A DNA stretch of 46,351 nt, from NCBI GenBank assembly GCA_002706405.1, contig PALN01000012.1, positions 12,237-58,587 on the forward strand, in the 5' to 3' direction. Within the stretch, counting starts at the first letter, position 1, and every line of letters starts with the position of its first letter. A program made the position numbers and the translations under genes. Below the pieces are notes generated by a model. That model was not told where the DNA came from and made no database searches. It was given only the letters and a program-made list of their open reading frames with translations. The DNA comes from Rhodospirillaceae bacterium (lineage in GTDB: Bacteria; Pseudomonadota; Alphaproteobacteria; Rhodospirillales; Casp-alpha2). Shown piece by piece: positions 9,586 to 17,219 of the stretch.

Positions 9586-10410
9586 TCAATTCTGATCGCT
9601 GCTGGCACCGCCCAGGCGATCCGAATAGATCCGCACGATATCGAGCGGGAACACGTCGGTGCCGGCAGTGCCCGCAGGCTCACCGCGTTTCACGGCTGCG
9701 ACCAGTTGCGGATTGTTGGTTAGTTGCTGGAACTTCCGTTCCATGACCACAGCAGGGGCCCGCTTGGTCACGCCGGCGATATCCAGATGGTCAATTGCCG
9801 CGATCATATCGTCTTTGGACAACTTGGTGCCTTGCGGCGCGCAGTAGTAACCGAACATGTGGTTGTCATACCGGCCCCGAGAGTCGTGCGGGTCATTGTT
9901 GAATTCAGCATGAAAGCCGAAACAGCTTTGCCCCGTGTCCTTGCGGTCAAACGGCAGCAGGTAATAGGGCAATTTGCCTTTGTAAGCGAAGCTTTCGGCG
10001 CCGTAGGCGAACTTGCCGGTTTTTGCCAGATTCCACATTTCCAAGGTGTCCCGGGTGGTTTTGTCGAATTCCAGGACATGCTTGTCACCGCCCTGCGCAC
10101 CATAGCCGTAGGATGAGGCCTCGACGGAAATGACCTCCGCCTGGGCACCGCCGGCACCTCGGAACAAGGCGTATTCCTCTTCCTGGTAGTTGTCCTTGTA
10201 CTCGGCACGGAGCACGCTTTGCGGGGCCAGGCCCGGGGCCTCAAACGACAACAGTTCGCTGCCAGGCGGCACAGGGGCGACGGCGGGCGACACGTTCCAC
10301 GTATCGTTTATGGTGCAAGCGGAAAACAGAAGCGCCGCGCCGGCGGCAATGGCCGCCTTCGACATTGCGGTTCTGGGAAGTGTCGGCGATTTCGTATGAG
10401 AGGATGTCAT
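9586..10410 (-). CDS. Putative outer-membrane or periplasmic lipoprotein of unknown function
   Basis: 274 residues from the ATG at 10410, chosen for the GGAG ribosome site 9 bp upstream. An N-terminal hydrophobic segment leads to a lipobox (Leu-Leu-Phe-Ser-Ala-Cys, C32), so signal peptidase II processing and lipidation are expected. Methionine 16 is an alternative start that keeps the lipobox. The mature part is soluble, rich in Tyr and Phe, with segments such as Gly-Gln-Ser-Cys-Phe-Gly-Phe-His-Ala-Glu-Phe and Gly-Tyr-Tyr-Cys-Ala-Pro-Gln-Gly; its two cysteines could form a disulfide. I do not recognise the family. An FNR/FixK-like site lies about 90 bp upstream. Confidence 0.75.
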   Translation of the reverse strand: MTSSHTKSPTLPRTAMSKAAIAAGAALLFSACTINDTWNVSPAVAPVPPGSELLSFEAPGLAPQSVLRAEYKDNYQEEEYALFRGAGGAQAEVISVEASSYGYGAQGGDKHVLEFDKTTRDTLEMWNLAKTGKFAYGAESFAYKGKLPYYLLPFDRKDTGQSCFGFHAEFNNDPHDSRGRYDNHMFGYYCAPQGTKLSKDDMIAAIDHLDIAGVTKRAPAVVMERKFQQLTNNPQLVAAVKRGEPAGTAGTDVFPLDIVRIYSDRLGGASSDQN

Positions 10411-10500
10411 CTGCGTAACTCCAGTGAATGACGGACGGATCCGGAAACCGCCCCTTCCCAGACATATCTTCAATTTTGCATTTATCATTTGTGCCTGCAT

Positions 10501-10514
10501 ATGACCCAAATCAA
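10501..10514 (-). promoter_or_regulatory. FNR/FixK-like half-palindrome upstream of the lipoprotein gene
   Basis: Read on the minus strand the site is TTGATTTGGGTCAT, which keeps nine of the ten conserved positions of the TTGAT-N4-GTCAA/ATCAA consensus used by FNR, FnrL and FixK. It lies in an AT-rich 150-bp gap, with its centre about 97 bp before the lipoprotein ATG. A transcript starting near 10466 would place it at the usual class II distance. Inference only. Confidence 0.35.
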
Positions 10515-10560
10515 GTTTCCGTGCGAAATATAGAATAGCGTGTTTTCAATCGGTTACGAT

Positions 10561-11130
10561 TCAAAACCCACGCCCGTTGGCGGCCAGAAAGGCTTCTTCG
10601 GCCTCGGTCGACGGACGCCCCAGCACGGCGTTTCGATGGGGGAATCGCCCGAACTCGCGGATGATGGCGTGATGCTTGAGCGCCGATTCAACGCAGGAAT
10701 CGACCGGAATGGTGGAGAACAGCAGGACCGAGCGTTCCTGCGCGTCCACGTCCTCGGCATGCATGAACGGCATGTAGAGGAACATACGCTGCGCCCAGTC
10801 CAGATTCCGGTCGTGGCGCGCCATCAGCGCCTTTCGCGCATGGACCAGAGCCTGACCGTCGGTGGCGTAGGCTCGGGCGTCGTCACGAAACAGGTTGCGC
10901 GGCACCTGATCCAGAAGAATGACCAAGGCAAGGCTGCCCAAGGGTTTGCGCGCCAAGCTGTCGTAGTGGCCTTCGGCCGCCCAATGATAATGGTCTTCGA
11001 AACGAACCCGGATATCGGCATCAAACGCGGCGTCTGTCTTGAACCACACGTCGCGAAACAGGGGCTCGCCCGTCTCATCCCGGACGAACCAGAAATTCAA
11101 AATTTCTTCAACCACCGCTGCCCGCGACAT
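10561..11130 (-). CDS. DUF924 family protein
   Basis: 189 residues from the ATG at 11130, which has an AGGAGG ribosome site 6 bp upstream; a longer reading to 11178 is unlikely. DUF924 hallmarks are visible: an N-terminal Ile-Leu-Asn-Phe-Trp-Phe, Trp-Phe-Lys-Thr-Asp-Ala-Ala-Phe-Asp, Leu-Ala-Leu-Val-Ile-Leu-Leu-Asp-Gln-Val-Pro-Arg-Asn-Leu-Phe-Arg, Phe-Leu-Tyr-Met-Pro-Phe-Met-His-Ala-Glu, and a C-terminal Arg-Phe-Pro-His-Arg-Asn. This is an all-helical, TPR-like cytoplasmic family of unknown function, widespread in proteobacteria. It is divergent from ynbE-ydbL. Confidence 0.9.
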   Translation of the reverse strand: MSRAAVVEEILNFWFVRDETGEPLFRDVWFKTDAAFDADIRVRFEDHYHWAAEGHYDSLARKPLGSLALVILLDQVPRNLFRDDARAYATDGQALVHARKALMARHDRNLDWAQRMFLYMPFMHAEDVDAQERSVLLFSTIPVDSCVESALKHHAIIREFGRFPHRNAVLGRPSTEAEEAFLAANGRGF

Positions 11131-11223
11131 GCGGCCCTCCTGTCGCTCCTTTTCGTCGCACGAACATCGTGGGTCCACGGACCCTTGTTATGTCCCCCTC
11201 TTTAGCGATAGCGTACACGTCCT

Positions 11224-11246
11224 GCCGCGCAAGCGGCGTGTTTTTT
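11224..11246 (+). terminator. Short GC stem with U6 tract in the ynbE leader
   Basis: GCCGC (11224-11228), loop GCAA, GCGGC (11233-11237), then GTG and six T (11241-11246). This has the form of an intrinsic terminator or attenuator reading toward ynbE, whose ATG is 34 bp further on. The stem is only 5 bp, so efficiency is doubtful. Confidence 0.35.
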
Positions 11247-11280
11247 CCGGCGCGGCATCTGGAACGGAGAAAGTGCCCCC

Positions 11281-11505
11281 ATGACAGCCTGTTTCCGATG
11301 GCCATTTGCCCCAGCAGCCTTGCTTCGCGGCGCCGCATGCGGCGCGGCCTTATCCATGATCGCGGCGTGCCAGCCGACCGTGCAGGTCAATGCACCGGAA
11401 AAGCCCATCGTCATTAACCTGAACGTGAAGATCGAACACGAGGTCCGGGTGAAACTGGAAAAAGACGTGGACGATCTTCTCAAGAAAAACAGCGATTTGT
11501 TCTGA
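11281..11505 (+). CDS. ynbE: YnbE-family lipoprotein
   Basis: 74 residues. An N-terminal signal with lipobox Met-Ile-Ala-Ala-Cys (C30) is followed by the short conserved region Gln-Pro-Thr-Val-Gln-Val-Asn-Ala-Pro-Glu-Lys-Pro-Ile-Val-Ile-Asn-Leu-Asn-Val, typical of YnbE. In Escherichia coli YnbE is an outer-membrane lipoprotein that works with the AsmA-like protein YdbH to make an intermembrane bridge for phospholipid transport, with YdbL assisting. A GGAG ribosome site precedes the ATG. It overlaps ydbL by 1 bp (TGATG). The usual partner gene ydbH is not next to it here. Confidence 0.88.
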   Translation: MTACFRWPFAPAALLRGAACGAALSMIAACQPTVQVNAPEKPIVINLNVKIEHEVRVKLEKDVDDLLKKNSDLF

Positions 11506-11840
11506 TGAAACGCACGATGAAATCAATCGTCCTGGCGGCGGTGCTGGTCGTCGCCCTCGCCGTCAACGCCTTCGCCATGGACCTGGGCACGGCCAAAAGC
11601 CAGGGATTGGTCGGCGAACGGCCGGACGGCTACCTGGGCGCCGTCGTCGCCGGCCGCGCCGATGTCCAGGCCCTGGTCAACGACATCAATGCGCAGCGCC
11701 GCACCAAGTACCAGGGCATCGCACAAAAGCGCGGCACATCGCTTGCCGCCGTCGAACAGTTCGTCGGCCAAAAACTCATTTCCCGCGCGGACCCCGGCGA
11801 ATACGTGATGACGCCCGGCGGCCAATGGGTTCGCAAGTAG
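11505..11840 (+). CDS. ydbL: YdbL family (DUF1318) periplasmic protein
   Basis: 111 residues with a clear signal peptide (about residues 1-24, ending Asn-Ala-Phe-Ala). The DUF1318 features follow: Lys-Ser-Gln-Gly-Leu-Val-Gly-Glu-Arg-Pro-Asp-Gly-Tyr-Leu-Gly, then Val-Asn-Asp-Ile-Asn-Ala-Gln-Arg-Arg and a C-terminal Gly-Gln-Trp-Val-Arg-Lys. In enterobacteria YdbL modulates the YdbH-YnbE lipid bridge. Here it is translationally coupled to ynbE by a 1-bp overlap and followed after 4 bp by the 73-residue ORF. Confidence 0.9.
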   Translation: MKRTMKSIVLAAVLVVALAVNAFAMDLGTAKSQGLVGERPDGYLGAVVAGRADVQALVNDINAQRRTKYQGIAQKRGTSLAAVEQFVGQKLISRADPGEYVMTPGGQWVRK

Positions 11841-11844
11841 CCCC

Positions 11845-12066
11845 ATGACGCCCGCCGATACCAACACCGACGACATGCCGGCTCTGCTCGACTGGCTTGA
11901 TCAGTTTCAGGGATTCCGGCCCGAAGACGTAAGTTTGGCCGATCCGGCGGCGGCGTCCCGCAACGCCGCCAAGGCCGGACGCGACGCTGCCCAAGACCTG
12001 CCCTTCGACGCCGATCCGGCGGGCTTCACCCGCCTGCTCGAAACCCTTGCCCGCAAAGACCCGTGA
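11845..12066 (+). CDS. Small hypothetical protein, possible amidase partner
   Basis: 73 residues, acidic N terminus and Ala/Asp-rich, with a helical segment Pro-Ala-Leu-Leu-Asp-Trp-Leu-Asp-Gln-Phe and a C-terminal Ala-Gly-Phe-Thr-Arg-Leu-Leu-Glu-Thr-Leu-Ala. Not recognised by sequence. It starts 4 bp after ydbL and ends 4 bp before the amidase GTG, so it is almost surely co-translated with the amidase. Its size and position recall AtzG (DUF4089) before AtzE, or GatC with GatA, small belts that wrap an amidase. That role is inference from context; I see no clear GatC or DUF4089 motif. Confidence 0.6.
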   Translation: MTPADTNTDDMPALLDWLDQFQGFRPEDVSLADPAAASRNAAKAGRDAAQDLPFDADPAGFTRLLETLARKDP

Positions 12067-12070
12067 TCCC

Positions 12071-13495
12071 GTGACCAAGCCTGCCGACCCCACCTTCATG
12101 TCCCTGACCGAAGCCGCCGCCGCGATTGCCGCCGGCGACATTTCATCGCGCGAATTGACCGAGGCCTGCCTCACGCGCATGACGGCGCTTGACCCCAAGG
12201 TCAACGCCGTCGCGGGATTGGACGAAGCGGAGGCCCTGGCGCAGGCTGAGGCCGCCGATCAGGCCCGGGCCAAAGGCGGGACCCTGGGCCCGCTGCACGG
12301 CGTGCCGCTTGCCCATAAGGACATGTATTACCGCCGTGGCCGGATCACCGCCTGCGGCTCCATCATCCGCAAGGATTTCCGCCCCGATTATACGGCGACG
12401 GCGCTGCAACGCCTCGACGCCGCGGGTGCGCTGGATATCGCGCGGCTCAACATGGTCGAATTCGCGTTCGGCGTGACCGGCCATAACGACGTCGTCGGCA
12501 CGCCGAAGAACCCGTGGAACACGGACCATATGACGGGGGGATCGTCCTCGGGCTCGGGCGTGGCGGTGGCGTCGCGCATGTGCTTCGGCGCGCTGGGCTC
12601 GGACACGGGCGGGTCGATCCGCCTGCCCGCCGCCTGCTGCGGCCTGGTCGGCATGAAGCCGACCTACGGCCGGGTCAGCCGCCATGGCGCCATGCCGCTG
12701 GCCTATTCCCTGGATACGGTCGGACCGCTGACCCGCACCGTGCGCGACAACGCCCTGATCATGCAGACCATCGCCGGCTTCGACGCCAACGATCCGGTCA
12801 CCGCCGACGTTCCCGTCGGCGATTATCTGTCGGGGCTGGACAAGGACCTGCGGGGGCTCAAGGTCGGCCTGCCGGAAAGCTTTTTCTACGAAGGGGTCAC
12901 GTCCGAAATCCGGGCCCTGGTCGAGGCCAGCCTGAAGGTGTTCGAGGATCTGGGCTGCGAGATCGTCCCCGTGAAAATCCCCGATGCCGTCGCCGTCATG
13001 AACCGCCTGACCAACCTGATCACGGCAACCGAAGGGGCGGCCGTGCATACCCGCTGGCTGACCGAGCGGGCGTCCGATTACGGCCCGCAGACCCGCGCCC
13101 GCCTGGCCATCGGCCTGTTCACCCCGGCGAGTGTCTATCTTCGCGTGCTGACCCTGCGCAAACAGTTGGTCCGCGAATTCTGCGATCAGGTGTTCGGCAA
13201 AGTCGACGTCCTGCACACGCCCCTGATGACCATGCCCGTGCCGACCCTGGCGGAAAGCAACATGTCCGCCAATCCGGGCTTCGCCGATTATCTTTTGAAG
13301 ATCGGCCACAACACCCGGCCGGGGAATTTCCTGGGATTGCCGGGGCTCAACGTGCCCTGCGGGTTCACGCCGGACGGCCTGCCCTGTTCGTTCCAGTTGA
13401 TGGGACGTCCGTTCGACGAGGGGCTGCTGTACCGCGCCGGTCATGCCTATCAGCAGGCCACGGACTGGCACGACCGCGCCCCCGACCTGGGTTAA
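12071..13495 (+). CDS. Amidase signature family hydrolase
   Basis: 474 residues from the GTG at 12071; an ATG at 12098 would give 465. The Ser-cisSer-Lys triad is complete: Lys83 in His-Gly-Val-Pro-Leu-Ala-His-Lys-Asp, cis-Ser158 in Gly-Gly-Ser-Ser-Ser-Gly-Ser, and nucleophile Ser182 in Asp-Thr-Gly-Gly-Ser-Ile-Arg. It hydrolyses an amide, but the substrate is unknown. It looks like AtzE/GatA-related amidases rather than a true GatA, because no gatB is adjacent. The preceding 73-residue ORF may be a small partner. Its stop codon overlaps the stop of the convergent HAD gene. Confidence 0.9.
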   Translation: MTKPADPTFMSLTEAAAAIAAGDISSRELTEACLTRMTALDPKVNAVAGLDEAEALAQAEAADQARAKGGTLGPLHGVPLAHKDMYYRRGRITACGSIIRKDFRPDYTATALQRLDAAGALDIARLNMVEFAFGVTGHNDVVGTPKNPWNTDHMTGGSSSGSGVAVASRMCFGALGSDTGGSIRLPAACCGLVGMKPTYGRVSRHGAMPLAYSLDTVGPLTRTVRDNALIMQTIAGFDANDPVTADVPVGDYLSGLDKDLRGLKVGLPESFFYEGVTSEIRALVEASLKVFEDLGCEIVPVKIPDAVAVMNRLTNLITATEGAAVHTRWLTERASDYGPQTRARLAIGLFTPASVYLRVLTLRKQLVREFCDQVFGKVDVLHTPLMTMPVPTLAESNMSANPGFADYLLKIGHNTRPGNFLGLPGLNVPCGFTPDGLPCSFQLMGRPFDEGLLYRAGHAYQQATDWHDRAPDLG

Positions 13496-14124
13496 GTCAG
13501 GAAATCCAACAGCGGCTCAATGGTTCTTGAATCCATGACCACGGGCGCCCCGCCGTCGCCGGGCGCCATGCCCGCTTGGTTGTGCCAGAACACCTCCATC
13601 CCGGCCTTGTGCGCCCCCGCGATATCGAAGGGCGAGCCCGCGACGTACAGGGTCCGTGCCGCCGTGGCGCCGAGCGCGGCCAGCCCCGCCGCATAGGCCT
13701 TGGGACTGGGTTTGTACCAGCCCGAGGTTTCGGCGATGGTGACCGCGTCGAAATCGACCCCGACAGCGGCCACGGCCTTCTCGCCCAGCGCCACCGAACA
13801 ATTGGTGACGACGCCCACGGGCATGCCTCGGGCCTGCACCGCCGTCAGAACCTCGGCCACTCCCGGCCAGGGCCGCAGCGCTCCATAGCCGTCGAACAAG
13901 GCCTGCACGGCGGTCTCGGAAATACCTTCCTGACGGGCGGCCTCGCGCACCAAATCCTCATAGGACACATAGGGCCCCGGCTGGGCGAAGGTCACGCGCA
14001 AATAGGCCATGCGCCAGCGGCGGCCCGGCTCGACCCCGCCGGCGGCGTCATCCCACAAATCCCAGGAATTCAGCAGGCCCGTCAACAGATCGCAGAGAAC
14101 CGCGTCGTAACGGGCGGCGGCCAT
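13492..14124 (-). CDS. HAD-superfamily hydrolase, haloacid dehalogenase-like
   Basis: 210 residues from the ATG at 14124. HAD motifs are recognisable but divergent. Motif I is Val-Leu-Cys-Asp-Leu-Leu-Thr-Gly-Leu-Leu, keeping the nucleophile Asp but lacking the usual Asp-x-Tyr/Asp-Gly-Thr spacing. Motif II is Val-Val-Thr-Asn-Cys-Ser, motif III has Tyr-Lys-Pro-Ser-Pro-Lys, and motif IV is Val-Ala-Gly-Ser-Pro-Phe-Asp, as in L-2-haloacid dehalogenases. A helical cap lies between motifs I and II. It starts in a TGATG overlap with the ftsY stop, so it is co-translated with ftsY. Substrate unknown; it may be a phosphatase or a dehalogenase. Confidence 0.85.
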   Translation of the reverse strand: MAAARYDAVLCDLLTGLLNSWDLWDDAAGGVEPGRRWRMAYLRVTFAQPGPYVSYEDLVREAARQEGISETAVQALFDGYGALRPWPGVAEVLTAVQARGMPVGVVTNCSVALGEKAVAAVGVDFDAVTIAETSGWYKPSPKAYAAGLAALGATAARTLYVAGSPFDIAGAHKAGMEVFWHNQAGMAPGDGGAPVVMDSRTIEPLLDFLT

Positions 14125-15071
14125 CAGCCGCCCAGCCCCATGAGCGAGCGGGCGAAACTGCGGGCCTCGAAGGGTTTCAGGTCGTCGATGCCCTCGCCCA
14201 CGCCCACGGCATGGACCGGCAGGCCGAATTTTTCCGCCAGCGCCACGACCACGCCGCCCTTGGCCGAGCCATCCAGCTTGGTCATCACCAGGCCCGTCAC
14301 CTCGACCGCGTCCTTGAATGCCTCGACCTGAGCATGGGCGTTCTGGCCGATGGTCGCGTCCATCACCAGAAGGCAGGCATGAGGGGCGGTTTCGTCCTGC
14401 TTCTTGATGACGCGGACGACCTTTTCCAATTCCGCCATCAGGTCCTTCTTGTTCTGAAGCCGCCCGGCGGTGTCGATGATGACGATATCGTGGCCCTGTT
14501 CGCGGCCATCGCGGACGGCATCGAAGGCGAGGCCCGCCGGGTCGGCGCCCTGGGCCCGGGCGACGACGGGGCAATTCGTGCGCTCGCCCCAGACCTGAAG
14601 CTGTTCGATGGCGGCGGCGCGGAAGGTATCGCCAGCGGCCAGCAGCACCGATTTGCCCTGGGCCTTGTACTGGGCGGCCAACTTGCCGATGGTCGTCGTC
14701 TTGCCCGATCCGTTGACGCCGCAGACCAGGATCACGAAAGGCTTGGGGCCGCCGTCGACGACCAGCGGCTTGGCGGCGGGTTCCAGCAGGGTCGCGATCT
14801 CATCGGCCAGGGCTTCGCGCACTTCGTCGTCGGTCACTTCCTTGTCGAACCGGCCCTTGGCCAGGGCCGTGGTCAGGCGGGCCGCCGTGGTTACGCCCAG
14901 GTCGCCCTGAATAAGGATCTCCTCCAACTCGTCGAGGGCGGCCTGGTCCAGCTTGCGCTTGGTAAAGACACTGGTGATCGCGCCGCCGACCCGGTCGGCC
15001 GATTTCGACAGGCCCGAGCGCAGGCGAGCAAGCCAGCCTTGGGCTCGTTCTTCTTGCATCGTATCCGCCAT
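14124..15071 (-). CDS. ftsY: Signal recognition particle receptor FtsY
   Basis: 315 residues. GTPase that docks SRP-ribosome complexes at the inner membrane. The NG domain is complete: G1 [20 protein letters not shown], G3 Asp-Thr-Ala-Gly-Arg and G4 Thr-Lys-Leu-Asp with Gly-Ser-Ala-Lys-Gly-Gly. The acidic N-terminal A domain of enterobacterial FtsY is almost missing, leaving a short basic/amphipathic lead as is common in alphaproteobacteria. It overlaps mtaB upstream (ATGA) and the HAD gene downstream, so it lies mid-operon. Its partner Ffh is encoded divergently about 3.6 kb away. Confidence 0.97.
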   Translation of the reverse strand: MADTMQEERAQGWLARLRSGLSKSADRVGGAITSVFTKRKLDQAALDELEEILIQGDLGVTTAARLTTALAKGRFDKEVTDDEVREALADEIATLLEPAAKPLVVDGGPKPFVILVCGVNGSGKTTTIGKLAAQYKAQGKSVLLAAGDTFRAAAIEQLQVWGERTNCPVVARAQGADPAGLAFDAVRDGREQGHDIVIIDTAGRLQNKKDLMAELEKVVRVIKKQDETAPHACLLVMDATIGQNAHAQVEAFKDAVEVTGLVMTKLDGSAKGGVVVALAEKFGLPVHAVGVGEGIDDLKPFEARSFARSLMGLGG

Positions 15072-16312
15072 CAGGCCGGCGTGCCCGTCAGACCGCCCGG
15101 CCGCACGCCGGTGATGCGCGCGGCAACGACCGTGCCCTCGGCGACCGGGACATCAAGATGCACCGGCGCGTATTGGGGGCTGTAGCCCATGGCGTCGCGT
15201 TCGATCAGGACCGGCACCGTCTGGCCGACAGTGGCGGAAAGGAAGCGGGCCAGGTTGGCGTCGCCTTCGCCGCGCAGTTGCGCCGCGCGGGCTTTGCGTT
15301 CCGGCACGTCCACGGTCGGCATCTTGGCCGCCGGGGTGCCGTCCCGCTCCGAATAGGGAAAGACGTGCAGATGGACGAGGTCGAGGTCGCGCACGGCGGC
15401 CAGTGTATTGTCGTGCATGGCTTGAGTCTCGGTCGGAAATCCGGCGATCAGGTCGGCGCCCAGAACCAGATCGGGGCGCAGTTGGCGGGCGCGCTCGGCA
15501 ACCTCATAGGCGTCATCGCGGCTGTGGCGGCGCTTCATGCGTTTCAGGACCATGTCGTCCATGGCCTGAAGCGACAGATGCAGATGCGGCATCAGGCGGT
15601 CTTCCTCTGCCAGTGCGCGGAACAGCTCGTCGTCCATGGCGGCGGGGTCGAGGGACGACAGGCGCAGGCGCTCCAGTTCCGGTACCGCCTTCAACAGGCG
15701 CCGCACCAGATGACCCAGGGTCGGCGTGCCCGGCAAATCCGTGCCGTAGGAACAGATGTCCACGCCGGTCAACACGACCTCGCGGTAGCCCTTGGCGACC
15801 AGGGACCGCACCTGATCGGCGATGGCGCCCATGGCGAGAGAGCGGTTGTTGCCGCGCGCGAAGGGAATGATGCAGAAGGTGCAACGATGGTCACAGCCCT
15901 GCTGCACCTGAACGAAGGCGCGGGCGCGGCCGTCGAAGCCGTCGATCAGATGAGCGGCCGTCTCCTTGATCGCCATGATGTCGGCGACCTGGATGTCCGG
16001 GCCGTCCAAGCGAAAGGCCTCGGGGTCGAGCTTTTCCTCGTTCCCCAGGACACGGTCGACTTCGGGCATGGCCGCGTATTTGGCGGGGTCGAGCTGGGCC
16101 GCGCAACCGGTCACGATGACCTTGGCCCCCGGGCGGTCGCGGCGCGCGCGGCGGATCGTCTGGCGGGCCTGGCGTTCGGCTTCGGCGGTAACCGCGCAGG
16201 TATTGACGATGATCGCATCGGCCAGCCCGGCGCGGGCGGCGTTGGCGCGCATGACTTCGCTTTCGAAGGCGTTCAGGCGGCAGCCCAAGGTGATGACATC
16301 CGCACCGCTCAT
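15071..16312 (-). CDS. mtaB: tRNA t6A37 methylthiotransferase MtaB
   Basis: 413 residues, radical-SAM methylthiotransferase that converts t6A37 to ms2t6A37 in ANN-decoding tRNAs. The UPF0004 domain supplies three cysteines (C11 in Leu-Gly-Cys-Arg-Leu-Asn, C39 in Asn-Thr-Cys-Ala-Val-Thr, C70 in Thr-Gly-Cys-Ala-Ala). The radical-SAM Cys-x3-Cys-x2-Cys is Cys-Asp-His-Arg-Cys-Thr-Phe-Cys (C140, C144, C147). A C-terminal TRAM-like domain follows. Leu-Gly-Cys-Arg-Leu-Asn and the Cys-Asp-His-Arg-Cys core favour MtaB over MiaB or RimO. Located 4 bp after dapF and overlapping ftsY. Confidence 0.93.
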   Translation of the reverse strand: MSGADVITLGCRLNAFESEVMRANAARAGLADAIIVNTCAVTAEAERQARQTIRRARRDRPGAKVIVTGCAAQLDPAKYAAMPEVDRVLGNEEKLDPEAFRLDGPDIQVADIMAIKETAAHLIDGFDGRARAFVQVQQGCDHRCTFCIIPFARGNNRSLAMGAIADQVRSLVAKGYREVVLTGVDICSYGTDLPGTPTLGHLVRRLLKAVPELERLRLSSLDPAAMDDELFRALAEEDRLMPHLHLSLQAMDDMVLKRMKRRHSRDDAYEVAERARQLRPDLVLGADLIAGFPTETQAMHDNTLAAVRDLDLVHLHVFPYSERDGTPAAKMPTVDVPERKARAAQLRGEGDANLARFLSATVGQTVPVLIERDAMGYSPQYAPVHLDVPVAEGTVVAARITGVRPGGLTGTPA

Positions 16313-16316
16313 GGCA

Positions 16317-17171
16317 TCACGCGCCGGCGGCGGCGCCGTTCAGCAGCCGCGGGTCCAGGGTGCCGGTGAAGCTGGTCGCCACGGGCCCGGTCAGAAGCAC
16401 ATGGTCGTCGGGCAGCCATTCGATGGTCAAGGTGCCGCCGTCGACGATCACGTCGGCCTTGCGCCCGGCGATCAGGCCCCGGCGCACGGCGGCGACCAGG
16501 GTCGCGCAGGCGCCCGTGCCGCAAGCCTGGGTCACGCCCGCCCCCCGTTCCCAAACGCGCATGCGGATGGAGCCGTCGGGGCGCACGGTGGCGGCTTCGA
16601 CATTGGTGAACTCGGGAAACATCTTGTGCTGTTCGATGACCGGGCCGAACACGTCGATCTGTGCCTTCTCCGCGTCCTCGACGAAATAGACCGCGTGCGG
16701 ATTGCCCATGGACACGCAAACCGCGTCCTGCAACGGGCCGGCGCCGGCATCGACATGCAAGGTGTCGACGGCTTCGGACAGGGGAATTTCCCGCCAGTCC
16801 AGGCGCGCCGTGCCCATGTCGACGGTGACCAGGCCGTCCTTGCCCTTTTCCGCGTCCAGCAGCCCGGCACCCGTTTCAACGATCAGGTGGTCGGAGGATT
16901 TCTCGTCCATCAGCATGGCGGCGATGCAGCGCGTGCCGTTGCCGCAGGCCAGGGATTCCCCGCCGTCGGAATTGTGAAAACGAACGAACACGTCGGCGAT
17001 GTCCGAGCGCGGCCGTTCCAGCACGATCAGCTGATCGCAGCCGACGCCGCGCCGGCGGTCGGCGATGGCCGCGGCCTGATGGGCGGTCAGGGGCAACGGC
17101 GTCTCGCGCGCATCCAGCACCACGAAGTCATTACCCAGACCGTGCATCTTTATAAAGGGCACATGTTCCAT
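16317..17171 (-). CDS. dapF: Diaminopimelate epimerase
   Basis: 284 residues; interconverts LL- and meso-diaminopimelate for lysine and peptidoglycan synthesis. The two catalytic cysteines sit in Ala-Cys-Gly-Asn-Gly-Thr-Arg-Cys (C76) and Ala-Cys-Gly-Thr-Gly-Ala (C217). The N terminus Lys-Met-His-Gly-Leu-Gly-Asn-Asp-Phe is diagnostic. Length is normal. It is the first clear metabolic gene of the minus-strand run dapF-mtaB-ftsY-HAD, with 48 bp separating it from the 4Fe-4S gene upstream. Confidence 0.97.
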   Translation of the reverse strand: MEHVPFIKMHGLGNDFVVLDARETPLPLTAHQAAAIADRRRGVGCDQLIVLERPRSDIADVFVRFHNSDGGESLACGNGTRCIAAMLMDEKSSDHLIVETGAGLLDAEKGKDGLVTVDMGTARLDWREIPLSEAVDTLHVDAGAGPLQDAVCVSMGNPHAVYFVEDAEKAQIDVFGPVIEQHKMFPEFTNVEAATVRPDGSIRMRVWERGAGVTQACGTGACATLVAAVRRGLIAGRKADVIVDGGTLTIEWLPDDHVLLTGPVATSFTGTLDPRLLNGAAAGA

Positions 17172-17219
17172 GGATGGCTACATAGGCCCGGTCGCCTCAG
17201 AAGTCCATGATCTTCGCCG

